From: Marinobacterium profundum
GTDB taxonomy: Bacteria; Pseudomonadota; Gammaproteobacteria; Pseudomonadales; Balneatricaceae
Length of the DNA stretch: 64,000 nucleotides
Direction: 5' to 3'
Assembly: GCF_001528745.1 (NCBI RefSeq)
Contig: NZ_BCNS01000098.1
Span: 1-64,000 of the forward strand
In this document: positions 52,591-60,810 of the stretch, piece after piece
How the letters are laid out: each line of letters starts with the position of its first letter
Position numbering within the stretch: the first letter of the stretch is position 1
Translations under genes and position numbers: made by a program
The notes under the pieces: model-generated
Databases searched by the model: none
The model's input: the letters and a program-made list of their open reading frames with translations, nothing else
Told to the model about the DNA's origin: nothing

Positions 52591-53592
52591 ATGAACAATC
52601 AGGTTGGTTTCCCCAAGGATTTTAAGGTGGCTGCCATTTTGGGTGCTGGCACCATCGGTGCCAGCTGGACGGCACTCTTTCTGGCGGCAGGGCTGGAAGT
52701 GGATGTCTATGATCCGTCTGACAATGCCGAAGCCTTTGTACGCGATTATGTGAAACATGCCTGGCCGAGCTTAGAGCGCCTGGGTCTGACGGCCAACGGC
52801 GCCATGGACCGGGTGCAGTTTTTCCGCACACCGGAGGAGGCCGTTGTCAGGGCCCAGTTTGTACAGGAAAGCGTGCCTGAGCGTATTGAGATCAAGCACG
52901 AACTCTATGCCCGCATTGAACCGCACCTGCGTCCGGAGGCCATCGTTGCATCCAGTGCTTCGGGTTTGCTGGTAAAGGAAATGCAGGATGGCTGGACAAA
53001 CCCGGGACGCTTTATTCTGGGCCACCCGTTTAACCCGCCACACCTGATTCCGCTGGTGGAGTTACTCGGTAACGACAAGACCGACAGTGACGTATTGGCG
53101 CAGGCGGAGCAGTTTTATGCGGCCTGCGGCAAGGTGACCATTCGCGTCAACAAGGAAGTACCGGGCCATGTGGCCAACCGTCTGCAGGCGGCACTCTGGC
53201 GTGAAGCGATTCATCTGGTAGTGGAAGGTGTGGCCAGCGTTGAAGACGTCGATAAGGCTGTTTATGCAGGGCCGGGCTTGCGCTGGTCTGTTATGGGGCC
53301 GCACATGCTGTTCAACCTGGGCAGTGGTGGTCACGGTCTGGGCGTGTTTTGTGAGCGCTTTGGCGCTTCATTCCATCGCTGGTGGGATGATCTCGGGGAT
53401 CCGCGTCTCACGCCCGAGGTTATCGAGACATTGCTGGCGGGCGTGCAGATGGAAGAGAAGGGTCGAGGCTTCGATGAGCTGGCGGCCGAACGGGATCGCA
53501 AGATCGTGGAAGCCAGCCGGGCAATGCTGGATGTATCCCAGGATCAGTCGGGCTCGGATGCAACCAGGGCACGGCTTGTTACCGCTCGATAA
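52591..53592 (+). CDS. 3-hydroxyacyl-CoA-dehydrogenase-fold enzyme, L-carnitine dehydrogenase-like
   Basis: This 333-residue protein has an N-terminal NAD motif (AAILGAGTIGASWTALFLAAG), QESVPERIEIK, the catalytic histidine in GHPFNPPHLIPLVE, KEVPGHVANRLQAALWREAIHL and GPGLRWSVMGPH. This pattern, including no sign of CoA-binding specialisation, fits L-carnitine 3-dehydrogenase better than fatty-acid enzymes. It would form 3-dehydrocarnitine for the BKACE four genes upstream. The exact substrate is unproven. Confidence 0.87.
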   Translation: MNNQVGFPKDFKVAAILGAGTIGASWTALFLAAGLEVDVYDPSDNAEAFVRDYVKHAWPSLERLGLTANGAMDRVQFFRTPEEAVVRAQFVQESVPERIEIKHELYARIEPHLRPEAIVASSASGLLVKEMQDGWTNPGRFILGHPFNPPHLIPLVELLGNDKTDSDVLAQAEQFYAACGKVTIRVNKEVPGHVANRLQAALWREAIHLVVEGVASVEDVDKAVYAGPGLRWSVMGPHMLFNLGSGGHGLGVFCERFGASFHRWWDDLGDPRLTPEVIETLLAGVQMEEKGRGFDELAAERDRKIVEASRAMLDVSQDQSGSDATRARLVTAR

Positions 53593-53704
53593 ACGCACTC
53601 CTGGCTCAATAGCAGGTATTGGCTGGCGCTTCGTCGACAGTCTTTTTTTATAGATACCTGGCTTTATAGGCGTGATTTTTAATCTTTACTATTAAGGATG
53701 GAGC

Positions 53705-55738
53705 ATGACCAAGAATAATAAATCTCCGGGCGATGGAAATAGCTATGTTAATTCAACAATTTTCTACGGATCTTTGACCGGTATTATTATTTTTCTGGCT
53801 TTTACAATTTTATATACAGAGAAGGCCGCGCTTGTTTTCAGTGCGGGGCTTTCCTGGATTAATGAAACATTCGGCTGGTATTACATGCTGGCGGCTGTTG
53901 GCTACCTGGCGTTTTTACTTTATATCAGCCTGTCTCGCTTCGGGAAAATCCGCTTGGGCCCCGACGATTCCAGACCTGAATTCTCGCTGATCTCCTGGGC
54001 CTCAATGCTGTTTGCCGCCGGTATTGGCATTGATGTGCTGTTTTTCAGTGTGGCTGAACCCGTATCCCATTATCTGCTGCCGCCGGAACTGGGGCCAGAG
54101 AGCGCTGAGGCTCTGCGCCATGCAGTCCCCCAAACGTTCTTTCACTGGGGGCTGACCGGGTGGGCCATGTACGCACTGATGGGCGTGGCACTGGCCTATT
54201 TCAGTTACAGGTACCGATTGCCGCTGGCGATTCGCAGTACGCTGTATCCACTGATTGGTGAGCGTATCCACGGCCCTGTGGGCTACATGGTTGATATAGC
54301 AGCGGTGATTGGCACCGTCTTCGGCATCGCTACCAGTCTTGGTATCGGCGTCATGCAGCTGAACTACGGTTTCGGGGTGTTGTTTGGACTGCCGGAAGGC
54401 CTGACCAACCAGGTGCTGCTGATTATTGCGGTGGTGGTCATCGCAACATTTTCAGCGATGAGTGGTGTGGAGAAGGGCATTCGCCGGCTGTCTGAAGCCA
54501 ATATGTTGCTCGCGACCGGGCTGCTGCTGTTTGTGCTGTTTCAGGGTAATACACTGGGTTTACTGGATGCGATGGTCCTGAATATCGGTGATTATCTGAG
54601 TGGATTCGTAGCCTTGAGCTTTAACACCTATGCGTTTGCCGGCGAAAGTGCGCAGCAGTGGAAGGGCTGGTGGACAGTGTTTTTCTGGGCCTGGTGGATC
54701 GCCTGGACCCCGTTTATTGGCATGTTTCTGGCGCGTATATCCAGGGGCCGTACCATTCGGGAATTCACCCTCGGTGCCTTGCTGATTCCACTGGGCTTCA
54801 TGATGGCGTGGATGTCGATTTTCGGCAATACCGGTATCGACCTGGTTGCCAACCAGGGGTTGGCCGAATTGGGCGAGCAGGCGCTTAACAGCCCGCAGAG
54901 CACTATCTATACCCTGTTGGCACAGTATCCCTACGCAGGAATTACCACGGGTGTCGTGCTGATACTTGCGGTGCTGTTCTTTGTGACCTCGGCTGACTCG
55001 GGCGCCCTGGTGCTTGCCAACTTCACCTCGGATCTGCCGGATGTTGACCAGGATGCACCTGTTTACCTGCGTGCGCTCTGGGCGGCGGTGATTGGCGCCG
55101 TTACCATTGTATTACTGCTGGCGGGCGGCCTGAACGCCTTGCAAAGCGTGGTGGTGATAGCGGCATTGCCCTTTTCCCTGGTGCTGTTCGCGACCATTGC
55201 GGGCCTGTACAAGGCGCTGGTGCAGGAGGTCGATGGACAGATGTTAACCCCGGCGCCGGCGCCGGCATCCGGACTCGACTGGCGCGAGAGGTTGCACAGT
55301 GCTCTGCAAGGGGTGATTCACACGGATGCCAGTGCCTTGTTTCAGCAGACGCTAAGGCCCGCTGTGGAGCTGTTCGCAAAAGAACTCCGGCAGCAGGGCA
55401 AGACGGTTAGCCTGGAGGAGAGTCGGGCACCGGATGCGCAGGTGCCAACGCTGACCTTAAAGGTGGAGCTGGATGATGATCATCACTTTCTGTATGAGGT
55501 GCGGCCGCAGCTGCTGAGCCTGTCCCATGGCCATATATCGGCGACCAACTCCGCTCATCTGGGGTTGCATGTGTATCTTGGCGGTGGAGAGGTGGGGAAT
55601 TGCCTGACCGGCTACCTGTTTAATGATGTGCTGCATGACCTGGTGTCGGAGTATGACCGCTTTCTTCAGGTGCAGGCACTGACCGGGGGCGAGATTTACT
55701 CCCCTTATACACCGTCCCCGGCAGGGGCGCTGGCCTGA
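53705..55738 (+). CDS. BCCT-family betaine/carnitine/choline transporter
   Basis: This 677-residue, twelve-helix secondary transporter has the BCCT tryptophan-rich core FFWAWWIAWTPFIGMFLARISRGRTIREF and SADSGALVLANFTSD. A long cytoplasmic C-terminal extension (about residues 510-677) resembles that of BetT, where it tunes osmotic activation. It follows the carnitine-dehydrogenase-like gene by 112 bp and ends at a strong terminator. Confidence 0.93.
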   Translation: MTKNNKSPGDGNSYVNSTIFYGSLTGIIIFLAFTILYTEKAALVFSAGLSWINETFGWYYMLAAVGYLAFLLYISLSRFGKIRLGPDDSRPEFSLISWASMLFAAGIGIDVLFFSVAEPVSHYLLPPELGPESAEALRHAVPQTFFHWGLTGWAMYALMGVALAYFSYRYRLPLAIRSTLYPLIGERIHGPVGYMVDIAAVIGTVFGIATSLGIGVMQLNYGFGVLFGLPEGLTNQVLLIIAVVVIATFSAMSGVEKGIRRLSEANMLLATGLLLFVLFQGNTLGLLDAMVLNIGDYLSGFVALSFNTYAFAGESAQQWKGWWTVFFWAWWIAWTPFIGMFLARISRGRTIREFTLGALLIPLGFMMAWMSIFGNTGIDLVANQGLAELGEQALNSPQSTIYTLLAQYPYAGITTGVVLILAVLFFVTSADSGALVLANFTSDLPDVDQDAPVYLRALWAAVIGAVTIVLLLAGGLNALQSVVVIAALPFSLVLFATIAGLYKALVQEVDGQMLTPAPAPASGLDWRERLHSALQGVIHTDASALFQQTLRPAVELFAKELRQQGKTVSLEESRAPDAQVPTLTLKVELDDDHHFLYEVRPQLLSLSHGHISATNSAHLGLHVYLGGGEVGNCLTGYLFNDVLHDLVSEYDRFLQVQALTGGEIYSPYTPSPAGALA

Positions 55739-55797
55739 CGCAGTCTTAAACCGGCTATCTTTTTTCGTCCCCCGGAAATTGTAAAAAAGAGCCGTTT

Positions 55798-55827
55798 GGC
55801 CTGACACCCTGGTGCCAGGCCTTTTTT
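55798..55827 (+). terminator. Intrinsic terminator after the BCCT gene
   Basis: GGCCTGACACC (55798-55808) pairs at 10 of 11 positions with GGTGCCAGGCC (55811-55821), followed by six T residues. Confidence 0.88.
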
Positions 55828-56007
55828 ATGTTCAGGATGCAAGGCCAATACCCTTCAAGCCCCAGCATCAAGCGCACAGGCAGGTCGCTACGCATGCGAT
55901 GACGGGCGCTCAGGGCGATGTGCCTGGTTGCGGTTTCATGCCACACTAACAGCTTCGGATTTCATGGTCATCGAGCGGGGTCTCGGGCCATCGGCGCAGG
56001 AGTGCGA

Positions 56008-56871
56008 ATGAAGCGCTTTGATTTTAACCAGCTGGTCACCTTTGTCTCCATTGTCGAGGCCGGGAGTATCTCCAAGGCCGCGGTGTCTTTGCACCGGACC
56101 CAGGCGGCGATCAGCATCCAGCTAAAAAAGCTGGAGGAGTCGGTGGGCAAGGTCTTGTTGCTGCGCAATTACAACAGCATCAGCCTGACCCACGAAGGCG
56201 AAACTCTGCTGGCCTATGCGCGCAAGATTCTGGCCCTGGCTGACGAGGCTTACCATGCGGTGAATGATGAGGATATTGCCGGGGTGGTGCGTTTTGGCGT
56301 ACCGGATGGTTATGCCCGCAGTTTTATACAGGATGTGCTCAAGCGTTTTATTCAGCGCTTTCCCAAAATACGGCTGCAGATCAAGAATGCTCCGAGCCCA
56401 TTGCTGTTTCGCAGCCTGCATGCCGGCGATCTGGATCTGATTCTGGTGACCCGTTCACCGCAAGAGCCCGGCGGCATTATTGTGCGCAAGGAAAAGCTGG
56501 TGTGGGTGGGTGCCATGGATTACGTGCCGGACCTGTCTGCGCCTATCCCGCTGGCACTGTATGAACAGGGCTGCGACTATCGCCGCCGTGTGCTGGATGT
56601 GCTGAACCAGCATGGTCTGGAGTCTTATGTCGCCTTTGAATGCCAGGGTGTTACCGGGTTTGATATCGCCATCTCCAACGGTTTGGCAATCTCGGCCATG
56701 TCGGCGTCCCTGGTGAAAGCAGGGGAGTGGCGCATTCTCGACGAGTGTTCGCCGCTGCCGGACCTCGGAAATATCGAAATCGAACTGCACCGCAGCCCAG
56801 GAGACAGCAGCGAGGCGATCAGCTGTTTCGCCAAGGAGCTGGAAACGCATATTTCCAACCTGGGTTACTAA
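56008..56871 (+). CDS. LysR-family regulator
   Basis: This 287-residue protein has the winged helix GSISKAAVSLHRTQAAISIQLKKLEE and an effector domain. The ATG at 56008 (MKRFDFNQLVTF) follows CAGGAG; the longer reading from 55918 adds residues without homology. It lies between the Rieske-led run and the second transporter unit, in the same direction as the latter. It is the obvious candidate to act at the paired promoters at 57092 and 59770. Confidence 0.9.
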   Translation: MKRFDFNQLVTFVSIVEAGSISKAAVSLHRTQAAISIQLKKLEESVGKVLLLRNYNSISLTHEGETLLAYARKILALADEAYHAVNDEDIAGVVRFGVPDGYARSFIQDVLKRFIQRFPKIRLQIKNAPSPLLFRSLHAGDLDLILVTRSPQEPGGIIVRKEKLVWVGAMDYVPDLSAPIPLALYEQGCDYRRRVLDVLNQHGLESYVAFECQGVTGFDIAISNGLAISAMSASLVKAGEWRILDECSPLPDLGNIEIELHRSPGDSSEAISCFAKELETHISNLGY

Positions 56872-57220
56872 TCTGTGACTGTCTCTCTGTAAGCCGCTGC
56901 GGGTTGTCCGCCCCCCGTCTCCCGTTTAAAACAATGTATCTCGCACTCCAAGCCTTCAGCGACACCAGCGCGAGGGCGTTGGGCTGACATCACCTGATTC
57001 AATTTTTTGGCCAATGGCCGCGATTGGCAGGGGCTTTGACGGCGCCTTGGAGGGCGTCGAGCGTCGTCGAAGGCTGCTCAGGCTCAGAATGGGGTATAAA
57101 TATTATTTTAATTCTTTGGAATAATTATTAATTTTTAACGTAATTCACTCTGCACTACTATGGCGTAGACAGTCCGCCACAGAGGGGCTGCCGCCAAAAC
57201 AATAAACTCAGAGGCAAACC
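56872..57220. other. Intergenic region before the second binding-protein gene
   Basis: This 349-bp gene-free stretch is C-rich and G-poor just after the LysR stop and A+T-rich from 57092. It contains the first copy of the paired promoter element. No terminator with a T-run was found after the LysR gene. Confidence 0.5.
57092..57163 (+). promoter_or_regulatory. Paired promoter element, copy 1
   Basis: This 72-bp A+T-rich segment matches 59770-59841 at 51 of 72 positions by my count, including the perfect core TATTAATTTTTAA (57126-57138) and the leading ATAAATATT block. It precedes the binding-protein gene; copy 2 precedes the permease gene. A shared operator and promoter is the simplest reading. 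Confidence 0.7.
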
Positions 57221-58228
57221 ATGAACACGACCAGCAAACTTGGTACTTTCATTGCCGCGGCAGCACTGGCAACAGGCTCCATCTCCGCCTACGCCAGCTG
57301 CGAGATGGATGCGCCGATTCAGATCGCCAACATGAGCTGGGCCTCGGCATCCGCCATTGCACATATCGAATCGATTATTCTGGTGGAAGGCTATGGCTGC
57401 AAGACTGAGCTGATTCCGGGCGATACAGTGCCCACCGCCACAACCATGCTGAACAAGGGGCGTCCGCATATTGCGCCTGAAGTCTGGAGCAGCAACATTG
57501 CTGAAATTCTGGCCGAAGGTGAGGCAAAGAACGCTATTTCCGTGGCGGGCGATGTTTTCAGTGAAGGTGGCATCGATGCCTGGTGGATTCCCAAGTACCT
57601 GAGTGATGAATATCCGGACATCAAGACCGTGGCGGACATGGCCAGGTACAGCCATCTGTTCGAAGACGCAGACAATCCCGACAAGGGGCGCTTCTACAAC
57701 AGCTTGCCGGGCTGGTCCAATGAGACCATGAGTACCAACCTGATGCGCGGCTACGGCCTGGACGAACACTACAACCTGTATTCGGCGGGCTCATCGGCGG
57801 CACTCGATGCCTCCATCGCATCAAACTACAAGCGCAAGAAACCGGTATTTTTCTATTACTGGGCACCGTCCGCCATCATGGGGCAACACGAGATGGTGCG
57901 ACTGGAAATGAACGACTTCGATGCGCAGCGTGATGCCTGCAACTATGAAGAAGCCTGCGAGAATCCCACGGCGGGCGGCTATCCGAAGGTTAAGGTCATC
58001 ACCCTGGTGGCCGGTGAGGTGCAGACCAGCGCGCCCCTGATCTATGAGTTCCTGGGCAAGGTGCAGTTTGAAACGGCAACCGTGAACAAGTTGCTGGCCT
58101 GGGGAGCTGAAAACAAGGCCGAGTCTGAAGAAGTAGCCGAGTATTTCCTGAAAAACTATCAGGACGTCTGGACCACCTGGGTGCCTGCGGATGTGGCTGA
58201 CAAGGTGATAGCCAGCCAGGCCAACTAA
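57221..58228 (+). CDS. Glycine-betaine/quaternary-amine ABC substrate-binding protein (OpuAC family)
   Basis: This 335-residue periplasmic protein has a signal peptide ending YAS (about residue 26) and the OpuAC fold (IANMSWASASAIAHIESIILVEGYGCKTELIPGDT; PVFFYYWAPSAIMGQHEMVRLEMN). It is clearly different from the ChoX-like protein at 42937, and so probably binds a different amine. It heads the second transporter unit; permease and ATPase follow 1.7 kb later, with two enzyme genes between. Confidence 0.9.
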   Translation: MNTTSKLGTFIAAAALATGSISAYASCEMDAPIQIANMSWASASAIAHIESIILVEGYGCKTELIPGDTVPTATTMLNKGRPHIAPEVWSSNIAEILAEGEAKNAISVAGDVFSEGGIDAWWIPKYLSDEYPDIKTVADMARYSHLFEDADNPDKGRFYNSLPGWSNETMSTNLMRGYGLDEHYNLYSAGSSAALDASIASNYKRKKPVFFYYWAPSAIMGQHEMVRLEMNDFDAQRDACNYEEACENPTAGGYPKVKVITLVAGEVQTSAPLIYEFLGKVQFETATVNKLLAWGAENKAESEEVAEYFLKNYQDVWTTWVPADVADKVIASQAN

Positions 58229-58240
58229 GGTTTTACCCCT

Positions 58241-58268
58241 GGGGCAGGCAAACACTGCCCCGCTTTTC
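58241..58268 (+). terminator. Hairpin after the binding-protein gene
   Basis: GGGGCAG (58241-58247) pairs with CTGCCCC (58255-58261), followed by GCTTTT. The T-run is short. Such hairpins often lower read-through or stabilise the upstream message, so that binding protein is made in excess. Confidence 0.5.
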
Positions 58269-58299
58269 CATTGTTGCTATCAATCGCAGGAGCATGTGC

Positions 58300-58671
58300 G
58301 TGCCCACTATTCGTATTCAGGCGATCGCCCCTATTGGGCGCAGTATCGACACACTGCTGACCGACTGTACAGCCGCCGCAGCCAAGGCGCTGGGAATCCC
58401 CCAGGACTGGTGCTGGGCGCTGTTTCAGCCGGTGCCGCCGGGTAGCTACGCCGAAGGCGGGCAGGTCTGGGGTGAAGCGGATGCGAGCCGAGCCACAGCG
58501 CTGATTTCGATTACTGCGCTTGAAGGCCGAACAGCGGCCTTAAAGGCGGCTGTTCTCGCCGCTACGGCCCATGCGGCGGCGGCTTGTCTTGATCTGCCGC
58601 TGGCTCAGGTGTTTGTGGAGTATCGGGATATTCCACAAGGACAGGCATTTAGCGGTGGCGAAGTCGTCTGA
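58300..58671 (+). CDS. 4-oxalocrotonate tautomerase-superfamily enzyme
   Basis: This protein of about 123 residues fits a tautomerase fold (PTIRIQAIAPIGRSIDTLLTDCT start; QVFVEYRDIPQGQAF near the C-terminus). The GTG at 58300 is chosen because CAGGAG lies seven bases before it, and because it gives Met-Pro, so that processing exposes the catalytic Pro1 of this superfamily. The ATG at 58294 is only one base from the ribosome site and would bury the proline. Length suggests the larger trimeric branch. The substrate is unknown, and the family call rests on N-terminal pattern and size. Confidence 0.72.
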   Translation: MPTIRIQAIAPIGRSIDTLLTDCTAAAAKALGIPQDWCWALFQPVPPGSYAEGGQVWGEADASRATALISITALEGRTAALKAAVLAATAHAAAACLDLPLAQVFVEYRDIPQGQAFSGGEVV

Positions 58672-58720
58672 AGCCGGTTGCAAGCTAATAACATCAATAT
58701 TCAAACTATGGAGAAAGGAA

Positions 58721-59476
58721 ATGGCTGAGTTTACCGGGGCAACGTCGTCTGGCGCCCGTTTTACCGATGAAGAATGGCAGGTGCGGGTTGATCTGGCGGC
58801 CATGCACCGCCTGGCCCATGACTACGGTTATGACGATATCGTCTGGAACCATATCACTGCGCGCGTACCCGGCGGTGGTCACAATTTCCTGATGAATCAC
58901 TTCGGCCTGCACAACACCGAAATCACGGCATCCAACCTGATCAAGATCGATCAGGACGGCAATGTGCTGGATGGCCCTCCCGACGTCAACACGGCGGGCT
59001 TTGTGATTCACAAAGGCATCCACAACAGCATCCCCAATGCCAAGTTCGTGTTTCACTCCCATGCGCCGGCGGCGATGGCGGCGACCGCAATCGAGGAAGT
59101 GGTGCACCTGGTGCAGGATTCCTCGATGCTGTACGGCAAGATCAGCTACCACGACTGGGAAGGGCTGTCGGTCGATACAGACGAAAGCCAGCGCCTGGCC
59201 GATAACCTGGGCAACAACAAGTGCATGATCATGCGCAATCACGGTTTCCTGACCGTGGGTGAAACCGCCGGTGAATGCTTTATCAACATGTACTACCTGG
59301 TGCGTGCCTGCCAGGTCATGCTGCAGGCCTGCGCCACTGGGCTGCCACTGGTGAAAACCTCTCCGGCGCTGTGGGAAAAGGCGAGCAAGCAGTACGAGAG
59401 CTTCCCGGCGGGCAAGTACGAATGGGCGGCCATGCTGCGCCTGCTTGACCGCAAGGATCCTTCCTACCGCTACTAA
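58721..59476 (+). CDS. Class II aldolase/adducin-family protein
   Basis: This 251-residue protein has the class II aldolase zinc ligands HSHAP and MRNHG, ASNLIKIDQDGNV and MYYLVRACQVML. The ATG at 58721 follows GGAGAAAGGAA; the longer frame overlaps the tautomerase gene. Members include fuculose-phosphate aldolase, sugar-acid aldolases and decarboxylases. The partner enzymes here point to a hydroxy- or keto-acid, but no substrate is evident. Confidence 0.9.
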   Translation: MAEFTGATSSGARFTDEEWQVRVDLAAMHRLAHDYGYDDIVWNHITARVPGGGHNFLMNHFGLHNTEITASNLIKIDQDGNVLDGPPDVNTAGFVIHKGIHNSIPNAKFVFHSHAPAAMAATAIEEVVHLVQDSSMLYGKISYHDWEGLSVDTDESQRLADNLGNNKCMIMRNHGFLTVGETAGECFINMYYLVRACQVMLQACATGLPLVKTSPALWEKASKQYESFPAGKYEWAAMLRLLDRKDPSYRY

Positions 59477-59934
59477 ACACACCAGCACAGGGGCGCCTGC
59501 CTCTGTGCTTATCCGTCTATTTGCTGCACATAGCTATAACTGTTGTTGCTCTGTCCCATCCCAAGGCCGTCCAGGTCGATTGCTGTCTGTGTTTTTAAGT
59601 GAACACTGAAACCTTCTATTCCCATTCCAGTTCCCTGTGACTCCCTTCCAGACTCCGCAGCCGTCTGGCCTTTGACTCTCGCTTTTCGCTTGAACCTTTC
59701 ACTTTCACTGCACCTTTCACCTTCTTAGCCCCAGCCCCGGCCTCTCATTGCTCGTTCTGTATTGGTCTAGGGCATAAATATTTTTTAACAATCACGGAAA
59801 AACTATTAATTTTTAATGTCATTCTATCTGGAATAAGATGATTTCAGTGACATGGATACTTGGCGGATAACAGCTAAAAAACAATAACGCGCAGTGACTT
59901 ACGCTGTGCCTGATCCGAATGAGGATTTTCGATT
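59477..59934. other. 458-bp intergenic region with hairpin, C-rich tract and second promoter
   Basis: AGCACAG (59484-59490) forms a near-perfect hairpin with CTGTGCT (59503-59509) right after the aldolase gene but lacks a T-run. From about 59600 to 59755 the plus strand is pyrimidine-rich and very poor in G, as in Rho-utilisation sites. Copy 2 of the paired promoter element follows at 59770. No gene is seen. Confidence 0.6.
59770..59841 (+). promoter_or_regulatory. Paired promoter element, copy 2
   Basis: This is the counterpart of 57092-57163, sharing ATAAATATT and TATTAATTTTTAA (59804-59816) in the same order and spacing. It lies about 93 bp before the permease start, so the permease-ATPase-enzyme genes can be transcribed separately but under the same control. 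Confidence 0.7.
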
Positions 59935-60798
59935 ATGTTTCCAGAACTGGTTGATCCCAGAGTTTTCAGAGGTGTCATCGATGATGTTGTCGATGTATTC
60001 GTTGTTGAGTGGGCGACGTTTCTTGAACAGCTTTTTAATCCCTTCCTGCAGCTACTGAACCTGTTTGAATCGCTGCTGATGAACAGCCCCTGGTGGCTGA
60101 TTGTGGCGCTGGTCGGGGCTATTGCCTATATGGGCGCACGCAAATGGTCTTTGGTGGCACTGCTGTGCGGCGCCATGCTGGTGATGGGTTTTCTCGGCCT
60201 GTGGGAAGACGGCATGCGCACACTGGCATTGATGCTGGTCTGTACGCTGATATCGATTCTGGTGGGTATACCGCTGGGTATTTTCATGTCCTGGTCTGAC
60301 CGTTTCCGCTCCATGATGCTGCCGGTGCTGGACATCATGCAGACCATGCCGAGTTTCGTCTACCTGATACCCGCCATCATGCTGTTTGGGCCAGGCAAGA
60401 TTCCGGCCGTGCTGGCCACGGTGATTTACGCGGTGCCGCCGCTGATTCGCCTGACGGATCTGGGCATTCGCATGGTGGATACGGAAATCATGGAGGCGGC
60501 CGAATCCTTTGGCGCCAACCGGATGCAAAAGCTGGTGTGGGTACAGATGCCGCTGGCGTTGCCCAACATTATGGCCGGTATCAACCAGGCCACCATGATG
60601 GCGCTGGCGATGGTGGTGGTGGCATCGATGATCGGGGCTCAGGGGCTGGGTTACCAGGTGTTGCAGGGTATCACCCGGCTGGAAGTAGGGCGTGGTCTGC
60701 TGGCGGGTATCGCCATTGTGATTCTGGCAGTGGTGTTTGACCGCATCACTCAGGCCTATGGCAAGCGTGCGCAGGCGCATCTGCATACCAACAGCTGA
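59935..60798 (+). CDS. Quaternary-amine ABC permease (ProW-like)
   Basis: This 287-residue membrane protein has the ProW core PVLDIMQTMPSFVYLIPAIMLFGPGKIPA and the EAA loop (TEIMEAAESFGANRMQKLVWVQMPLALPNIMAG). It pairs with the ATPase 12 bp downstream and the binding protein at 57221. It is distinct from the permease at 43993. Confidence 0.93.
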   Translation: MFPELVDPRVFRGVIDDVVDVFVVEWATFLEQLFNPFLQLLNLFESLLMNSPWWLIVALVGAIAYMGARKWSLVALLCGAMLVMGFLGLWEDGMRTLALMLVCTLISILVGIPLGIFMSWSDRFRSMMLPVLDIMQTMPSFVYLIPAIMLFGPGKIPAVLATVIYAVPPLIRLTDLGIRMVDTEIMEAAESFGANRMQKLVWVQMPLALPNIMAGINQATMMALAMVVVASMIGAQGLGYQVLQGITRLEVGRGLLAGIAIVILAVVFDRITQAYGKRAQAHLHTNS

Positions 60799-60810
60799 TC
60801 GGACTTCATT

